A stretch of DNA of 64,000 nucleotides from Nannocystis sp. (GTDB lineage Bacteria; Myxococcota_A; Polyangia; Nannocystales; Nannocystaceae): positions 372,001-436,000 of the forward strand of contig NZ_JADJNN010000038.1 in the NCBI RefSeq assembly GCF_016714285.1, in the 5' to 3' direction. The notes under the pieces are model-generated. The model ran no database searches. It worked only from the letters and a program-made list of their open reading frames with translations, and was not told where the DNA came from. The translations under genes and the position numbers were made by a program. Below, piece by piece: positions 8,981 to 17,370 of the stretch (position 1 is the stretch's first letter; each line of letters starts with the position of its first letter).

Positions 8981-9367
8981 TCACTTCGGGTCGGGCTTGA
9001 TCAGCCCGATGAGGCCGGCGATCACGGCGAGCACGCCGGAGCCCGCGGCGAGGTAGGTGCCCATGCCGGCCTGGACCATGCCGCTCTGCACGCGCTCGTC
9101 GCCGAGGATCAGCGAGCACATCAGCAGGCCGAGGACGCCGAAGATGAGGTGCAGGGTGCCGAGGCCGCGGCGGAAGGCCTTGCGCCCGAGCGTGGCGCCG
9201 AACAGCGCGGCGAAGGTCGGCGGTCCCATCAGCAGCGCGCCGGCGGGATTGCGCTCAGTGCCGGTGAGCACACCGACCGTGATGGCGCCGCCCAGACCCT
9301 GGGTGGTGGGGAGGAACAGCGAGGCGACGCCGAGGAGCAGTGCGAGGAGGGCGAGGTTCTTGGCCAT
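8981..9367 (-). CDS. small four-helix membrane protein
   Basis: 128 residues from the ATG at 9367 (MAKNLALLALLLGVASLFLP); an in-frame start nine codons upstream is less likely because it adds charged residues before the first helix. Four hydrophobic segments are visible: residues ~4-20, ~48-65, ~75-95 and ~105-123. There are no catalytic motifs. The C-terminus is IGLIKPDPK. It resembles the many small integral-membrane proteins of unknown function in this group. Convergent with the lectin gene. Confidence 0.7.
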   Translation of the reverse strand: MAKNLALLALLLGVASLFLPTTQGLGGAITVGVLTGTERNPAGALLMGPPTFAALFGATLGRKAFRRGLGTLHLIFGVLGLLMCSLILGDERVQSGMVQAGMGTYLAAGSGVLAVIAGLIGLIKPDPK

Positions 9368-9428
9368 GCCGCGCTGAGTAACACGAGGGCGCACCGCTTC
9401 GATAGCGCCACGTGCCTTGCGAACGCTG

Positions 9429-10919
9429 TTAAGGGCGGTCCAGGGCGAGCGAGCCGGTGTCGTAGACCTTGCCCTCCTGCATGCCCTGGCCGAGCCGCTC
9501 GCCGAGCGTGATCTGCCACTTGTCGCCCAGCTTCACGGCGATGCCGTAGGTGCCGAGCGGCAGCTCGGGGACGGTCCAGACGCCCTTGTCATTGGTCGTC
9601 ACCGCGAACTTCACGGCCGAGTCGGCGCAGGGTGAGTCGCTGAACATCATGTCAGGGCTCGGGCACAGCTCGACGGGTACGTTGGCCTGTGGGGTGCCGT
9701 TGCTGAGCACCTTGCCGGTCAGTCCGCCCTTGCGCAGCGGGCCGGCTGCGGGGAGCTGCGCGGGACCGGAGCCGAGCACGAGGATCGCCTCGACCTCGCC
9801 GACCAGCTCCGGCACGGTGCCGCTCGGCCACTCCACCTTCGCGTCGCCGGGTCCGAGGATCGCCACGCCGAGCTCGGAGCTCACCCACAGGCGGCCGCTG
9901 TCGTCGGCCGCGACCGCCTTGATGTTGTCGGCGCGAAAGTCCTTGCCGTCGCGCGACTCGTAGACCCGCGGCTCGCCGCCCGCCGGCCAGTTGATCGCGC
10001 TGTCGCCGTCGCGCGCCGCCAGGCCGCCGCCGCTGGCCACCGTCAGCCGCCCGTACGACGCGATGCTGCGGCCGCCGAGCGCGACCTTGGTCGCCACCCC
10101 GGCGGGGCTCACGTGCAGCAGCGCCGTCGAGGCCAGCGCGTACACCGAGTCGTCCGGCGCCAGCGCCAGCGACTCGAAGAACAGCATCGACGACGCGCCC
10201 GCGCTGCTGACGTCGATGTCTCGCCAGGCGCCGTTCTCGAGCAGGTGCAGCTTGTGGGTCGACAGGGCCCACACGCGCCCGGCCTTGTCGACCACGATGC
10301 CGGCGAGCAGGTCATCGCCGGCGCCGATCTTGGCCTTCTCCTCGGTGGTCCAGGCCCGGTTGGCGAAGTGCGAGACGCCCTTGAAGGTGGCCGCCCACAG
10401 CTCGCCCTTGTCGGTGACCGCGAAGGCGTCGACCGAGCCGCCGATCTCGCTGTAGCCGGCCTCGGTGATCTTCTTGAACTTGTCGCCGTCGAGGCGCAGC
10501 ACGTCCTGAAAGCCGACGACCCACACGGCCCCGTCGCCGCCGAGCTGGAGGCCCTTGATCAGGGTGGTGGGCGAGTTGGCGAGGAGGGTGAACTTGCCGT
10601 CGTCGAGGCGGACGATGCCGCGGTCGTCGAGCGCGAAGTAGGCGGGGCCCGCGGGGCCCGCCGGGCGCGTCGGCGGGGTGAAGGCGGGCGCCTGCGGGAC
10701 CGGGGTCTCGGGCTTCGTGTCGGGCGCTGTGTCGGGCTTCGCGTCCGGCTTGGCGTCGGGCTTGGCGTCCGCCGGCTTATCACTCGGCGGGGTCGAGGGC
10801 GGCTGCTCGGCCTTCGTGTCGCGGGCGATCGGCTCGGGCGCTGCGCCGCGCTCGCAGGCGAGGCCGACGAGCAGGAGCGAGAGCGACAGGGAGAGGGGGA
10901 GGCGTGGCGAGGCTCGCAT
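9429..10919 (-). CDS. propeller lipoprotein with carboxypeptidase-like C-terminal domain
   Basis: 496 residues from the ATG at 10919 (MRASPRLPLSLSLSLLLVGLACERG), a clear lipoprotein signal. Residues ~25-80 are a Lys/Pro/Asp linker with DAKPDAKPD repeats. The body to ~residue 390 is built of two-component-regulator-type propeller repeats: GLQLGGDGAVWVVG, DAFAVTDKGELWAATFKGV, GIVVDKAGRVWALSTHKL and AVAADDSGRLWVSSELGV. The final ~90 residues (LTGKVLSNGTPQANVPVELC, then GTYGIAVKLGDKWQIT) resemble a prealbumin/carboxypeptidase-regulatory-like fold. Probably periplasmic and structural or sensory; no enzymatic motif seen. Confidence 0.8.
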   Translation of the reverse strand: MRASPRLPLSLSLSLLLVGLACERGAAPEPIARDTKAEQPPSTPPSDKPADAKPDAKPDAKPDTAPDTKPETPVPQAPAFTPPTRPAGPAGPAYFALDDRGIVRLDDGKFTLLANSPTTLIKGLQLGGDGAVWVVGFQDVLRLDGDKFKKITEAGYSEIGGSVDAFAVTDKGELWAATFKGVSHFANRAWTTEEKAKIGAGDDLLAGIVVDKAGRVWALSTHKLHLLENGAWRDIDVSSAGASSMLFFESLALAPDDSVYALASTALLHVSPAGVATKVALGGRSIASYGRLTVASGGGLAARDGDSAINWPAGGEPRVYESRDGKDFRADNIKAVAADDSGRLWVSSELGVAILGPGDAKVEWPSGTVPELVGEVEAILVLGSGPAQLPAAGPLRKGGLTGKVLSNGTPQANVPVELCPSPDMMFSDSPCADSAVKFAVTTNDKGVWTVPELPLGTYGIAVKLGDKWQITLGERLGQGMQEGKVYDTGSLALDRP

Positions 10920-10947
10920 CGCGCGCGACGATGCCACGAGCCCGCGC

Positions 10948-11331
10948 TCAAGCGAAGCGATATGCGCTGAGGCCGACGCGGTGCCCGTCCGGGTCGTGGA
11001 AGTACAGCGTGAACTGCGTTCGATCGAGCACCGGGACCCCCGCGGCCGCCAGCCGCTGCTCCGCCGCCGCGAGGTCGTCGCAGGCGAGCACCAGCACGTG
11101 CGCCGAGCCGTCGGTCGCCCCCGGCGGGCGCAGCGAATGCTCGAGCATCAGCAGCGCCTCCTCGCCGAGCGCCAGCCACACTGCGCGCACCGCCCCCTGG
11201 GGACCGTGGTGGACCGCGAGCTCGCGCAGGCCGAGCAGGGCCCCGTAGAAGCGGGCCGAGCGGAGCGGGTCGGCCACGCGCAGGGCCACGTGATGCAGCC
11301 GGTTCGGGCTCACGGGCGGCACGGGGTTCAC
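10948..11331 (-). CDS. VOC-family (glyoxalase/bleomycin resistance-like) protein
   Basis: 127 residues. It begins NRLHHVALRVADPLRSARFY, the usual first beta-alpha unit of a vicinal oxygen chelate domain, and ends FTLYFHDPDGHRVGLSAYRFA, the usual metal-binding C-terminal strand. Candidate metal ligands are His in LHHVAL and Glu in MLEHS. The GTG at 11331 makes a 4-base overlap (GTGA) with the stop of the upstream membrane-protein gene, pointing to translational coupling; a second GTG at 11313 is possible. VOC enzymes catalyse isomerisation, dioxygenation or epimerisation; the substrate cannot be told. Confidence 0.85.
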   Translation of the reverse strand: MNPVPPVSPNRLHHVALRVADPLRSARFYGALLGLRELAVHHGPQGAVRAVWLALGEEALLMLEHSLRPPGATDGSAHVLVLACDDLAAAEQRLAAAGVPVLDRTQFTLYFHDPDGHRVGLSAYRFA

Positions 11332-13178
11332 GGGCGCAGCTGCACCGACAGGTTGAGGCTGTCGTCCTCGGCGGGCTGGTCGAAGGTCAGGCCCTCGAAC
11401 CAGGAGAAGAAGCGGGGCAGCACGGCCTTCTGCTCGGGTGGCAGGTACTCGAAGTTGACGCCGCGGTCGTTGACCTCCCAGAACTCGCGGTCATCGAGCT
11501 TGACCAGCTTCTGCCACATGTTGCGGAGGCGACGGTGGTCCTCGCCGGCCATGTCGTCGGCGACGCGCTTGGCGAGGGCCACGGCGCCCTGCACGAGGTA
11601 GATGGTGGCGAGCTTGATCTGGGCCAGGCGGACGCCGCCGAGGGCCTTCTGCTGGTCGCGCGACTCGGCGATGTCGTCGACCGCGAGGAAGTAGCGGAGG
11701 ATCGCGTCGTGGCAGCCGCTCTCGGCGCGGAAGGCCTCGGCGCAGAGGGTGCCGATGTCGTGGGCGATGACCTCGGCGATGAAGACCATGCCGCGCTGGA
11801 ACGCGACGCCGCTGTAGTAACGCATGAAGCGGGCGATGTCGACGGCGCGGCGCTCGAGGATCGAGGCCCGCTCGCGGGCCTCGCGTTGCTCGCGTTCAGA
11901 GCGGGAGGCGGCGACGCGGATCATCGCCCGGCCCTCGTGGACGATCATCTCGCCGAGCTGGCGGTACTGGTGGAGGATGTTGTACGAGGTGCGGATGTCG
12001 TTGGCGTTGAAGGTCGCGCGCAGGTAGGTGTTGAAGAACTTGATCGCCAGGTCGAGGGCCTGGAGGTCGCCGCGGCGGGCCGCGGCCTCGCCGAGCCGGC
12101 GGGTGTCGATCGCGATCAGGTAGCAGGCGTCCTTGATCTGGGTCAGGCCCTCGCCGAAGATCATCTGATACTGGCGCAGGATCTTCCACTCCAGCCAGGT
12201 GCCGCGCTCGGTCAGGTCGCCGATCGCCTCGGTGGACAGCGACACGAAGTCGGGGCTCTGACGGTTCCACTGCGAGACCTTGTGCCAGTCGCGGCGCATG
12301 CCGGCCTTGGTCTCGCCGTAGAGCACCGCGAACTTGCACAGCGCGTCGATCGCGTTCGAGGCGATGTTCTTGTCCTTCTGCTGCAGCGCGTTGAGGCCGA
12401 TGTTGGTCAGGTGCTCGACCGCCTCGATCGCGTGCAGCTGGCGGCGGTCGACCGCCTCGCCGGCCTTGCCGCGGATCGGCGTGCACGCGTAGAGGCCGTT
12501 GGCGGTGATGCGGCCGACGATCTTCTCCGGGTCGAGGAAGTCGAACACGTAGGCGAAGTAGGGGAACAGCAGCAGCAGGCTGGCGGTCATCAGCAGCATC
12601 GAGAACAGCACGCCCCAGCGCGGCACGTAGCTGGGGCCGATCGAGAAGTTGACCCACACCACGAACACCGTCGCGGTCACGAAGAAGCCGAGCACCAGCA
12701 GGTTGGTGCGCGCCCGGAAGAACAGCGAGGTGATGTGCGGCGTGAAGCGGGTCGCCGCCAGCTGGACGATGATGCTGGAGACGGTCAGCGCGAGCCCGAG
12801 GACCGCGGCCATGACCTCGCCGAGCCCGCCGAGGGTGTTCTGCGCCTGGTCGACGTTCTGGTAGAGCAGCGCCTGGATCAGGCCGGAGCCGTCCTGGTGG
12901 GCGTCGCCCGGGCGCTCGGTGAGCACGTTGAGCCAGAAGGCGAGCACGAAGATCACCATCGCCAGGCCGAGGATCGCCAGCACCGGCACCGACCAGGTGC
13001 GCAGCGGCAGCTTGTACTGCTGCATCGCCTTCGGCAGGCCGTCGGTGGTCGCGCCGGCCACCTGCATCGCGCGCCGCATCTCCGGCGTCAGGCGCATCGC
13101 CATCAGCGAGCTGGCCGCGACCGGCAGCTGCTCCGCCGTCTCGCTCTCGTCGGCCCCGGGCTTCCTCGGCTCGTTCAC
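11328..13178 (-). CDS. DUF2254-like integral membrane protein
   Basis: 616 residues from the GTG at 13178 (reads MNEPRKPGADESETAEQLP). Hydrophobic segments occur near residues 60-85 (SVPVLAILGLAMVIFVLAFW), 120-140, 165-185 and 195-220. The segment VSSIIVQLAATRFTPHITS following the second helix is typical of DUF2254 membrane proteins, as I remember that family. The cytoplasmic C-terminal ~380 residues are helical and include a tract rich in Arg and Glu (ASRSEREQREARERASILER). No enzymatic motif. It overlaps the VOC gene by 4 bases and is divergent from the gene at 13293. Function unknown. Confidence 0.7.
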   Translation of the reverse strand: MNEPRKPGADESETAEQLPVAASSLMAMRLTPEMRRAMQVAGATTDGLPKAMQQYKLPLRTWSVPVLAILGLAMVIFVLAFWLNVLTERPGDAHQDGSGLIQALLYQNVDQAQNTLGGLGEVMAAVLGLALTVSSIIVQLAATRFTPHITSLFFRARTNLLVLGFFVTATVFVVWVNFSIGPSYVPRWGVLFSMLLMTASLLLLFPYFAYVFDFLDPEKIVGRITANGLYACTPIRGKAGEAVDRRQLHAIEAVEHLTNIGLNALQQKDKNIASNAIDALCKFAVLYGETKAGMRRDWHKVSQWNRQSPDFVSLSTEAIGDLTERGTWLEWKILRQYQMIFGEGLTQIKDACYLIAIDTRRLGEAAARRGDLQALDLAIKFFNTYLRATFNANDIRTSYNILHQYRQLGEMIVHEGRAMIRVAASRSEREQREARERASILERRAVDIARFMRYYSGVAFQRGMVFIAEVIAHDIGTLCAEAFRAESGCHDAILRYFLAVDDIAESRDQQKALGGVRLAQIKLATIYLVQGAVALAKRVADDMAGEDHRRLRNMWQKLVKLDDREFWEVNDRGVNFEYLPPEQKAVLPRFFSWFEGLTFDQPAEDDSLNLSVQLRP

Positions 13179-13292
13179 GCGGGAGACGGTATCAGAGGAC
13201 GCGCGGTCGCGGGACCGGGGCCGCAGGCGCAGGCGCGCCCGCCCGCAAGGCCGCGGATCTCGGCGCGGATCCGTGGTAGTGGTTGCGGCGCT

Positions 13293-14771
13293 GTGTTGCA
13301 GCACGCCGGCCTCGACGACGCCCAGCTCGGGCCGCGGCTCGCCCGGCTGCTGGCCGCCAATTCTCCGCTGCCGGCGCGCGAGATGGTCGCCCGCGGCCTC
13401 GCGCCGCTGGCCGGCAGCGAGGCGTGGTTGGCGCTTTACCAGCTGTGGGTGCGCGGCGGGCCGACCCTCGCCGAGCACGCGGGTCGCACCGCTGGCGAGC
13501 TGCCGCCGGCCGCCGTGATGACGGCCCTCGCCGATCCACACCTGCCGCCGGTGGTCCTCGACTTCATGGCACGCCGGCGGATCCGCAGCCCCGAGACCCT
13601 GCGACTGATCGTCCACCACCCGCGGGTCCACGACGCCACCCTCGCCGCGCTCGCCCGCTGCGCCCCCGACCTCGTGTGCAGCGCGATCGCCAGGAACCAG
13701 CGGCGCTGGCTCGCCTGCCCGGCGATCGCGGAGCAGCTGGTCCACAACCCCTGCTGCGAGCGGGCCGTCGCCCACGCCGTGCTCGAGCTCGGCGCCCGCG
13801 AGGCGATCGCCGTCCTCGCCCTGCTGCGCCGCCGCGCCCTGGCCGGCGTCGACCTCCAGGACAGCCCCGCGACCCACGCGCGCGCGACCGCCTGGATGCT
13901 CCGCTCGGGCCCCGCCGAGCCCTTCCCCGAGCTCGCCGCCGGGGCCTCGCTCGGGTCCGCGGCGCCGGCTCGCCCCGAGGCCGCTCGCTCGCCGCGGGCC
14001 GCGGATCGCGACAGATTGGGGGCGCCGGCGCGCCCGCAGCCTCCGCCTCGCGGCCCCGCCAATGACCTGTCCGTTCAGGCAGGTTCTTCCGACCTGTCGC
14101 TTAAGGCAGGCCATCCTGATCCGGCGCCTTGGCGCGGTCCTCCGCTCGGTGACCTGTCGCTTGGCGTCGACCTGGTCGCCCGGGGCAGCGAGTCGCTCGC
14201 GCCCGATCTGTCGCCTGCGCCGGGCATGGTCGCTCCGGCCGTGCGTGGTGACCTGTCCCCACGGCCAGGTCCCGAGCTGGCGGCCGCGAACGATCGCGGC
14301 GTGGGCCTGGCGGCGCGGCGTCTGGGCGTCCCGGGCGACGATCTCGACGATCTCGACGATCTCGACGACCTCGACGATCTCGACCTCCCGATCGGCGAGG
14401 ACTGGGACGAGGACCCGGCCGAGGTCGACGTCCCGGCGCCGCGCGGGGCCGTGCCGCTGCCCGAGCTCGAGCTGCCGCCCCCGGGCGCGACGCGGCCGGA
14501 GCACGCGCGGGCCCTGGCTCGCCCGGGCCGCGACTTGGTGCCGGTCGCTCACCAGCTCGAGCTGCCGGGCCCCGCGGCGACCCGGGAGCGGCCGCCGTCG
14601 CCTGACTATCGCGAGTCGCTCGCGCGGGTGCTCGACCCGGGCACCCCGTTGCCGCTGGCGATGAGCCTGCTGCACCGCCTGCGCGCCCCGGACCTGCGCC
14701 GCGTCGCGGCCGCTCGCCGGCTCGCGCCGGCCCTGATCGCCGCGGCCCGGCGGCGCACGGGGGCCGCGTGA
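13293..14771 (+). CDS. hypothetical protein with helical-repeat N-terminus and acidic repeat
   Basis: 492 residues from GTG 13293 (TTG at 13296 is a near alternative). The first ~210 residues are Leu/Ala-rich helices resembling HEAT or leucine-rich-variant repeats (RLIVHHPRVHDATLAALARC, IAEQLVHNPCCERAVAHAVL). The middle is a low-complexity linker holding five copies of a Asp-Leu-Ser-x-x-x-Gly motif (from 14065) derived from the dispersed palindrome, and then an acidic run of DDL units (14338-14386). The C-terminal ~50 residues (DYRESLARVLDPGTPLPLAM) are again helical. The stop lies within a 47-bp duplication that also contains the next gene's start. Function unknown. Confidence 0.65.
   Translation: MLQHAGLDDAQLGPRLARLLAANSPLPAREMVARGLAPLAGSEAWLALYQLWVRGGPTLAEHAGRTAGELPPAAVMTALADPHLPPVVLDFMARRRIRSPETLRLIVHHPRVHDATLAALARCAPDLVCSAIARNQRRWLACPAIAEQLVHNPCCERAVAHAVLELGAREAIAVLALLRRRALAGVDLQDSPATHARATAWMLRSGPAEPFPELAAGASLGSAAPARPEAARSPRAADRDRLGAPARPQPPPRGPANDLSVQAGSSDLSLKAGHPDPAPWRGPPLGDLSLGVDLVARGSESLAPDLSPAPGMVAPAVRGDLSPRPGPELAAANDRGVGLAARRLGVPGDDLDDLDDLDDLDDLDLPIGEDWDEDPAEVDVPAPRGAVPLPELELPPPGATRPEHARALARPGRDLVPVAHQLELPGPAATRERPPSPDYRESLARVLDPGTPLPLAMSLLHRLRAPDLRRVAAARRLAPALIAAARRRTGAA
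14065..14270 (+). repeat. coding copies of the dispersed 20-bp palindrome
   Basis: Clear copies lie at 14065-14084, 14092-14111 and 14251-14270, with two decayed ones at about 14151 and 14215. Each begins (A)CCTGTC and ends near GG-x-AGG. In the host gene all are read in the same frame, giving DLSVQAG, DLSLKAG, DLSLGVD, DLSPAPG and DLSPRPG. Confidence 0.7.
14338..14386 (+). repeat. 9-bp tandem repeat encoding Asp-Asp-Leu units
   Basis: About five 9-bp units (GACGATCTC with one GACGACCTC) give an acidic repeat of DDL. The frame is kept by any copy-number change. Confidence 0.75.
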
Positions 14772-14849
14772 TCGGCCTGCTGGGCCGCGTCGGCGTGCTG
14801 CGCACGGGGGTCGCGTGATCGGCCTGCTGGGCCGCGTCGGCGGCGTGCT
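14753..14849 (+). repeat. 47-bp tandem duplication over a stop/start junction
   Basis: The segments starting at 14753 and 14800 are nearly identical (GCGCACGGGGG followed by CGCGTGATCGGCCTG). Both contain the TGA of the upstream frame overlapped with a GTG start. The first copy's GTG (14768) opens only a 16-codon peptide before the second copy's TGA; the second GTG (14815) starts the membrane protein. Confidence 0.8.
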
Positions 14850-15414
14850 GCTCGCCCCGCGGGCGCTGCTCGGGAGCCTGCCCGAAGGGACAGGCCGTAG
14901 CGACGGCGCCGCGCTGCTGCTCGCCTACCTGCTCGCGGTCGGCCTGCCTGGGATCGCCGCCGCCGTCGCCGACCTCATCGCGCTCGGCCCGCTCGCGGGC
15001 CTGTCCGGGCTGGCCCAGGGCCTGCTGCCGCTGCTCCCCTGGTTGCTGACCGCCAGCGCGGTCGAGTGGCGCCTCGGCGACGCCCGGGCCCACCGCGCGG
15101 GCTGTGCCTGTGCCCGCTGCTCGTGCTCGCCGCGCTCGCTCACCTCGCCGCGCTCTGCGGCCTCGAGCTGCCTGGCCCCGGCTACCTGCCGGCGCTGCTC
15201 GGGGGTCTCGCCTCGCTCGTCCTCGCCAGCGCCGTCCGCGGCGCGATCGTCCCGCGCCCGCTGGCGGACAAGCTGTCCGTTCAGACAGGCGCGAGCGAGC
15301 TGTCCCCCGGGCCAGGCATCGCCGACAAGCCGTCTGTTCGGACAGGCACGAGCGAGCTGTCCGCCGGGCCAGCTTCTACCCACAGCGCCGCCCTGGCGGC
15401 CTTGTTGGGCCTGA
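14815..15414 (+). CDS. Yip1-like membrane segment, probably the N-terminal part of the thioredoxin-like gene (frame shift)
   Basis: From GTG 14815 the first ~95 residues look real: IGLLGRVGGVLLAPRALLG and then three hydrophobic segments (ALLLAYLLAVGLPGIAAAVA, GLSGLAQGLLPLLPWLLTAS). Beyond about 15095 this frame becomes Cys/Ser/Arg-rich and implausible, while the frame used by the next feature becomes hydrophobic and sensible. The simplest reading is one protein of about 360 residues, with a one- or two-base shift near 15090-15110, joining this Yip1-like membrane part to the thioredoxin part. It contains one palindrome copy (14876-14895), read as SLPEGTG. The alternative is two overlapping genes. 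Confidence 0.5.
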   Translation: MIGLLGRVGGVLLAPRALLGSLPEGTGRSDGAALLLAYLLAVGLPGIAAAVADLIALGPLAGLSGLAQGLLPLLPWLLTASAVEWRLGDARAHRAGCACARCSCSPRSLTSPRSAASSCLAPATCRRCSGVSPRSSSPAPSAARSSRARWRTSCPFRQARASCPPGQASPTSRLFGQARASCPPGQLLPTAPPWRPCWA

Positions 15415-15911
15415 TCGTCGCTGGCGTGGTCGGCGTCAACGCGGGCCTCGACGGCGCGCGGGCGCTGCGCGAGTGGTCGACGCTCGCGCCGGTCGCCGCG
15501 GGCGACCCGGTGCCTGACTTCGACGTCGCGCTGCTGGACGGCGGCCGCCTGCGCGCGGCGGACCTGCGCGGCGCGCCGCACCTGCTGATCTTCTGGACCA
15601 CCTGGTGCGGCGTGTGCGAGGCCGAGATGCCGATGTACGCCGCGCTCGCGGCCCGCCACCCGCGGCTGCGCGTCGTCGCCGTCAACGCCGATCGCGACGG
15701 CGATGTGCCGGCGCTGGTCCGGGCCTACCGCGACGCGCACGCGCTGGCCTTCCCGATCGCCCTCGACCACGGCGCGCTGACCCGCGGCTTCCGCGTGCGG
15801 ATGTTCCCGCATGTCGTGGTGCTCGACGCGGACGGGGCGATCGACGCGGTGTTCCGCGGCCGCAGCTTCGAGCGCAGCCTCGAGGCCGCGATCACAGCGG
15901 CCGGCGGGTGA
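15066..15911 (+). CDS. membrane-anchored TlpA/ResA-like thioredoxin-fold protein
   Basis: The frame can start at GTG 15066 but probably continues the upstream frame. Hydrophobic helices (LLVLAALAHLAALCGLEL, LAALLGLIVAGVVGV) flank a linker that contains two tandem ~57-bp units with four palindrome copies (15271-15374). The C-terminal ~150 residues are a thioredoxin-like domain: PVPDFDVALLDGGRLRAADL, then IFWTTWCGVCEAEMPMYAAL with the redox CxxC, VVAVNADRDGD, and the cis-Pro region RMFPHVVVLDADG. Family role: reduction of disulphides, for example in cytochrome c maturation, on the periplasmic side of the membrane. Target unknown. Confidence 0.8.
   Translation: MAPRRRPGPPRGLCLCPLLVLAALAHLAALCGLELPGPGYLPALLGGLASLVLASAVRGAIVPRPLADKLSVQTGASELSPGPGIADKPSVRTGTSELSAGPASTHSAALAALLGLIVAGVVGVNAGLDGARALREWSTLAPVAAGDPVPDFDVALLDGGRLRAADLRGAPHLLIFWTTWCGVCEAEMPMYAALAARHPRLRVVAVNADRDGDVPALVRAYRDAHALAFPIALDHGALTRGFRVRMFPHVVVLDADGAIDAVFRGRSFERSLEAAITAAGG
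15271..15374 (+). repeat. four palindrome copies in two tandem ~57-bp units
   Basis: Copies at 15271-15290, 15298-15317, 15328-15347 and 15355-15374. The pair is duplicated in frame, giving KLSVQTGASELSPGPG then KPSVRTGTSELSAGPA. This is the densest cluster of the element in the window. Confidence 0.8.
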
Positions 15912-16036
15912 TCCCACCGTCCTCCGATCACCGGAGCGACGCCGCGGCCCGCCGCCGCGGCCCCGCAGCGGCCCCTTGCGACCCGCCACGGCCCCCTGTG
16001 TGCCCGCCGCCGCGGAGCGCTCGACGCCCATGTACC

Positions 16037-16822
16037 ATGCCGCGCGTGCGACGGCTCCTGCTCCTGCTGCCCCCCCTCGCCTGCAACGCGGCCGACCCCG
16101 CCGAGGTGAGCGGTGAGCTCGAGCCTGGCGCGAGCAGCAGCGAGGCGGGCAACGACAGCGATGACGCCAGCAGCGACGGCACGAGCAGCGGCGACACCCA
16201 CGACACCGACGAGAGCCCGGTCGGCTTCACCTGCGTCCCCGGGTCCGCGCCGAGCGACCGCTTCGTCGACTGCGTCGAGTCGTTCACGCCGGAGGGCGCG
16301 AGCTACGGCCAGGACCGCTTCCCCGCGGTCGTGTTCGGCCCGCCGATGGCCGGCGCGGCGGGCATGGGCAGCACCGACGTGCTCTCGCTCGGCTGCGGCG
16401 GCGAGATCACGCTGTACTTCGACGACCCGGCGATCGTCGACGGCCCCGGCCCCGACTTCATCGTGTTCGAGAACCCGCTGCCGGTCGGCGACCTGACCTT
16501 CGTCGAGCCCGCGCGCGTGCTCGTCAGCGCGGACGGCCTGCAGTGGCACGCCTTCCCCTGCGCGCCCGGGAACCAGCCGCCGCTCGGCTGCGCCGGCGTG
16601 GCCCAGGTGTTCGCCGGCCCCGACGCCGGCATCGACCCCACCGACCCCGCGCTCGCCGGCGGGGACGCCTTCGACCTCGCCGAGCTCGGGCTCGCCGAGG
16701 TCCGTTACCTCCGCCTCCTCGACGTCGGCGTCGCCCACTACGGCGACCGCAGGTGGTGCGGCGGCGGCGGCGGTGGCTTCGACCTCGACGCGGTCGCCGT
16801 GGTCCACGGAGACGCACCATGA
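16037..16822 (+). CDS. secreted lipoprotein of unknown function
   Basis: 261 residues from the ATG at 16037 (MPRVRRLLLLLPPLACNAAD, lipobox LAC). Residues ~25-70 are an acidic Ser/Asp/Thr linker. The globular part begins VGFTCVPGSAPSDRFVDCVE and shows DVLSLGCGGEITLYFDDPAIVDG, DFIVFENPLP, RVLVSADG and VRYLRLLDVG. These resemble the cell-surface proteins of myxobacteria and planctomycetes that carry a single beta-sandwich domain, but I cannot name a family with confidence. The ATG of the next gene overlaps its stop by 4 bases (ATGA), so the two are coupled. Confidence 0.75.
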   Translation: MPRVRRLLLLLPPLACNAADPAEVSGELEPGASSSEAGNDSDDASSDGTSSGDTHDTDESPVGFTCVPGSAPSDRFVDCVESFTPEGASYGQDRFPAVVFGPPMAGAAGMGSTDVLSLGCGGEITLYFDDPAIVDGPGPDFIVFENPLPVGDLTFVEPARVLVSADGLQWHAFPCAPGNQPPLGCAGVAQVFAGPDAGIDPTDPALAGGDAFDLAELGLAEVRYLRLLDVGVAHYGDRRWCGGGGGGFDLDAVAVVHGDAP

Positions 16823-17370
16823 AGATCGCCGTCCATCATCGCCGCGGCGCCGCGACCATCCGTCGCGAGCAGCCGGACGCCACCGTCCTCGAGCTCACCT
16901 CCCGCGCCCCCGCGCCGTGGGTCAAGTTCAGCCCCTTCTACCCGCACGGCGACATCCCGGTGCCCGGCGCCGCCGGCCGGGTCGCCGCCAGCGTCGAGGG
17001 CCTGTGGCAGGCGCTCAAGGTGTTCGAGCGGGCCGACGTCGACGAGGCCAAGCTGGCGATCACCAGCATGCGGGGCCTCAAGCGCAGCGCCTCGAGCTAC
17101 GGCCGCGTGCTCGGGCACCGCCCCGGCCTCGGCAGCGAGCGCCTGCTCGGCTACGTCGCCGCCCGCCGAGCGATCTACCTGCCGGCCTACCGCCACGTGC
17201 TCGTGCAGCACCTCGCGACCGAGCTCGCCGAGCTGGCCCGCCTCGCCGAGACCCCCGGCGGCCTCGTGCTCCTCGACTTCGAGACCAACGCGGACGTCGA
17301 CGACTCGTCGCGCCCGCTGTCGCACGCCGGCCTCGTCATGCACCACCTGCGCGGCACCTGGCCCGTCTGA
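16819..17370 (+). CDS. conserved hypothetical protein, DUF6939-like
   Basis: 183 residues from the ATG at 16819. Conserved-looking blocks are WVKFSPFYPHGDIPVPG, ASVEGLWQALKVFERADVD, MRGLKRSASSYGRVLGHRPG, ARRAIYLPAYRHVL and LLDFETNADVDDSSRPLSHA. From memory these match the family called DUF6939, whose members are about this length and also occur in actinobacteria. The function is not known. It is translationally coupled to the lipoprotein upstream. Its last codons (RGTWPV) lie within a ~51-bp unit that has been copied twice more beyond the stop. Confidence 0.7.
   Translation: MKIAVHHRRGAATIRREQPDATVLELTSRAPAPWVKFSPFYPHGDIPVPGAAGRVAASVEGLWQALKVFERADVDEAKLAITSMRGLKRSASSYGRVLGHRPGLGSERLLGYVAARRAIYLPAYRHVLVQHLATELAELARLAETPGGLVLLDFETNADVDDSSRPLSHAGLVMHHLRGTWPV

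Noticed and set aside
13179..14675. N-terminal extension of the DUF2254-like gene to a much longer frame
   Set aside because: The extension overlaps the oppositely oriented gene at 13293 and is Arg/Pro/Ala noise typical of GC-rich shadow frames; GTG 13178 gives a natural start.
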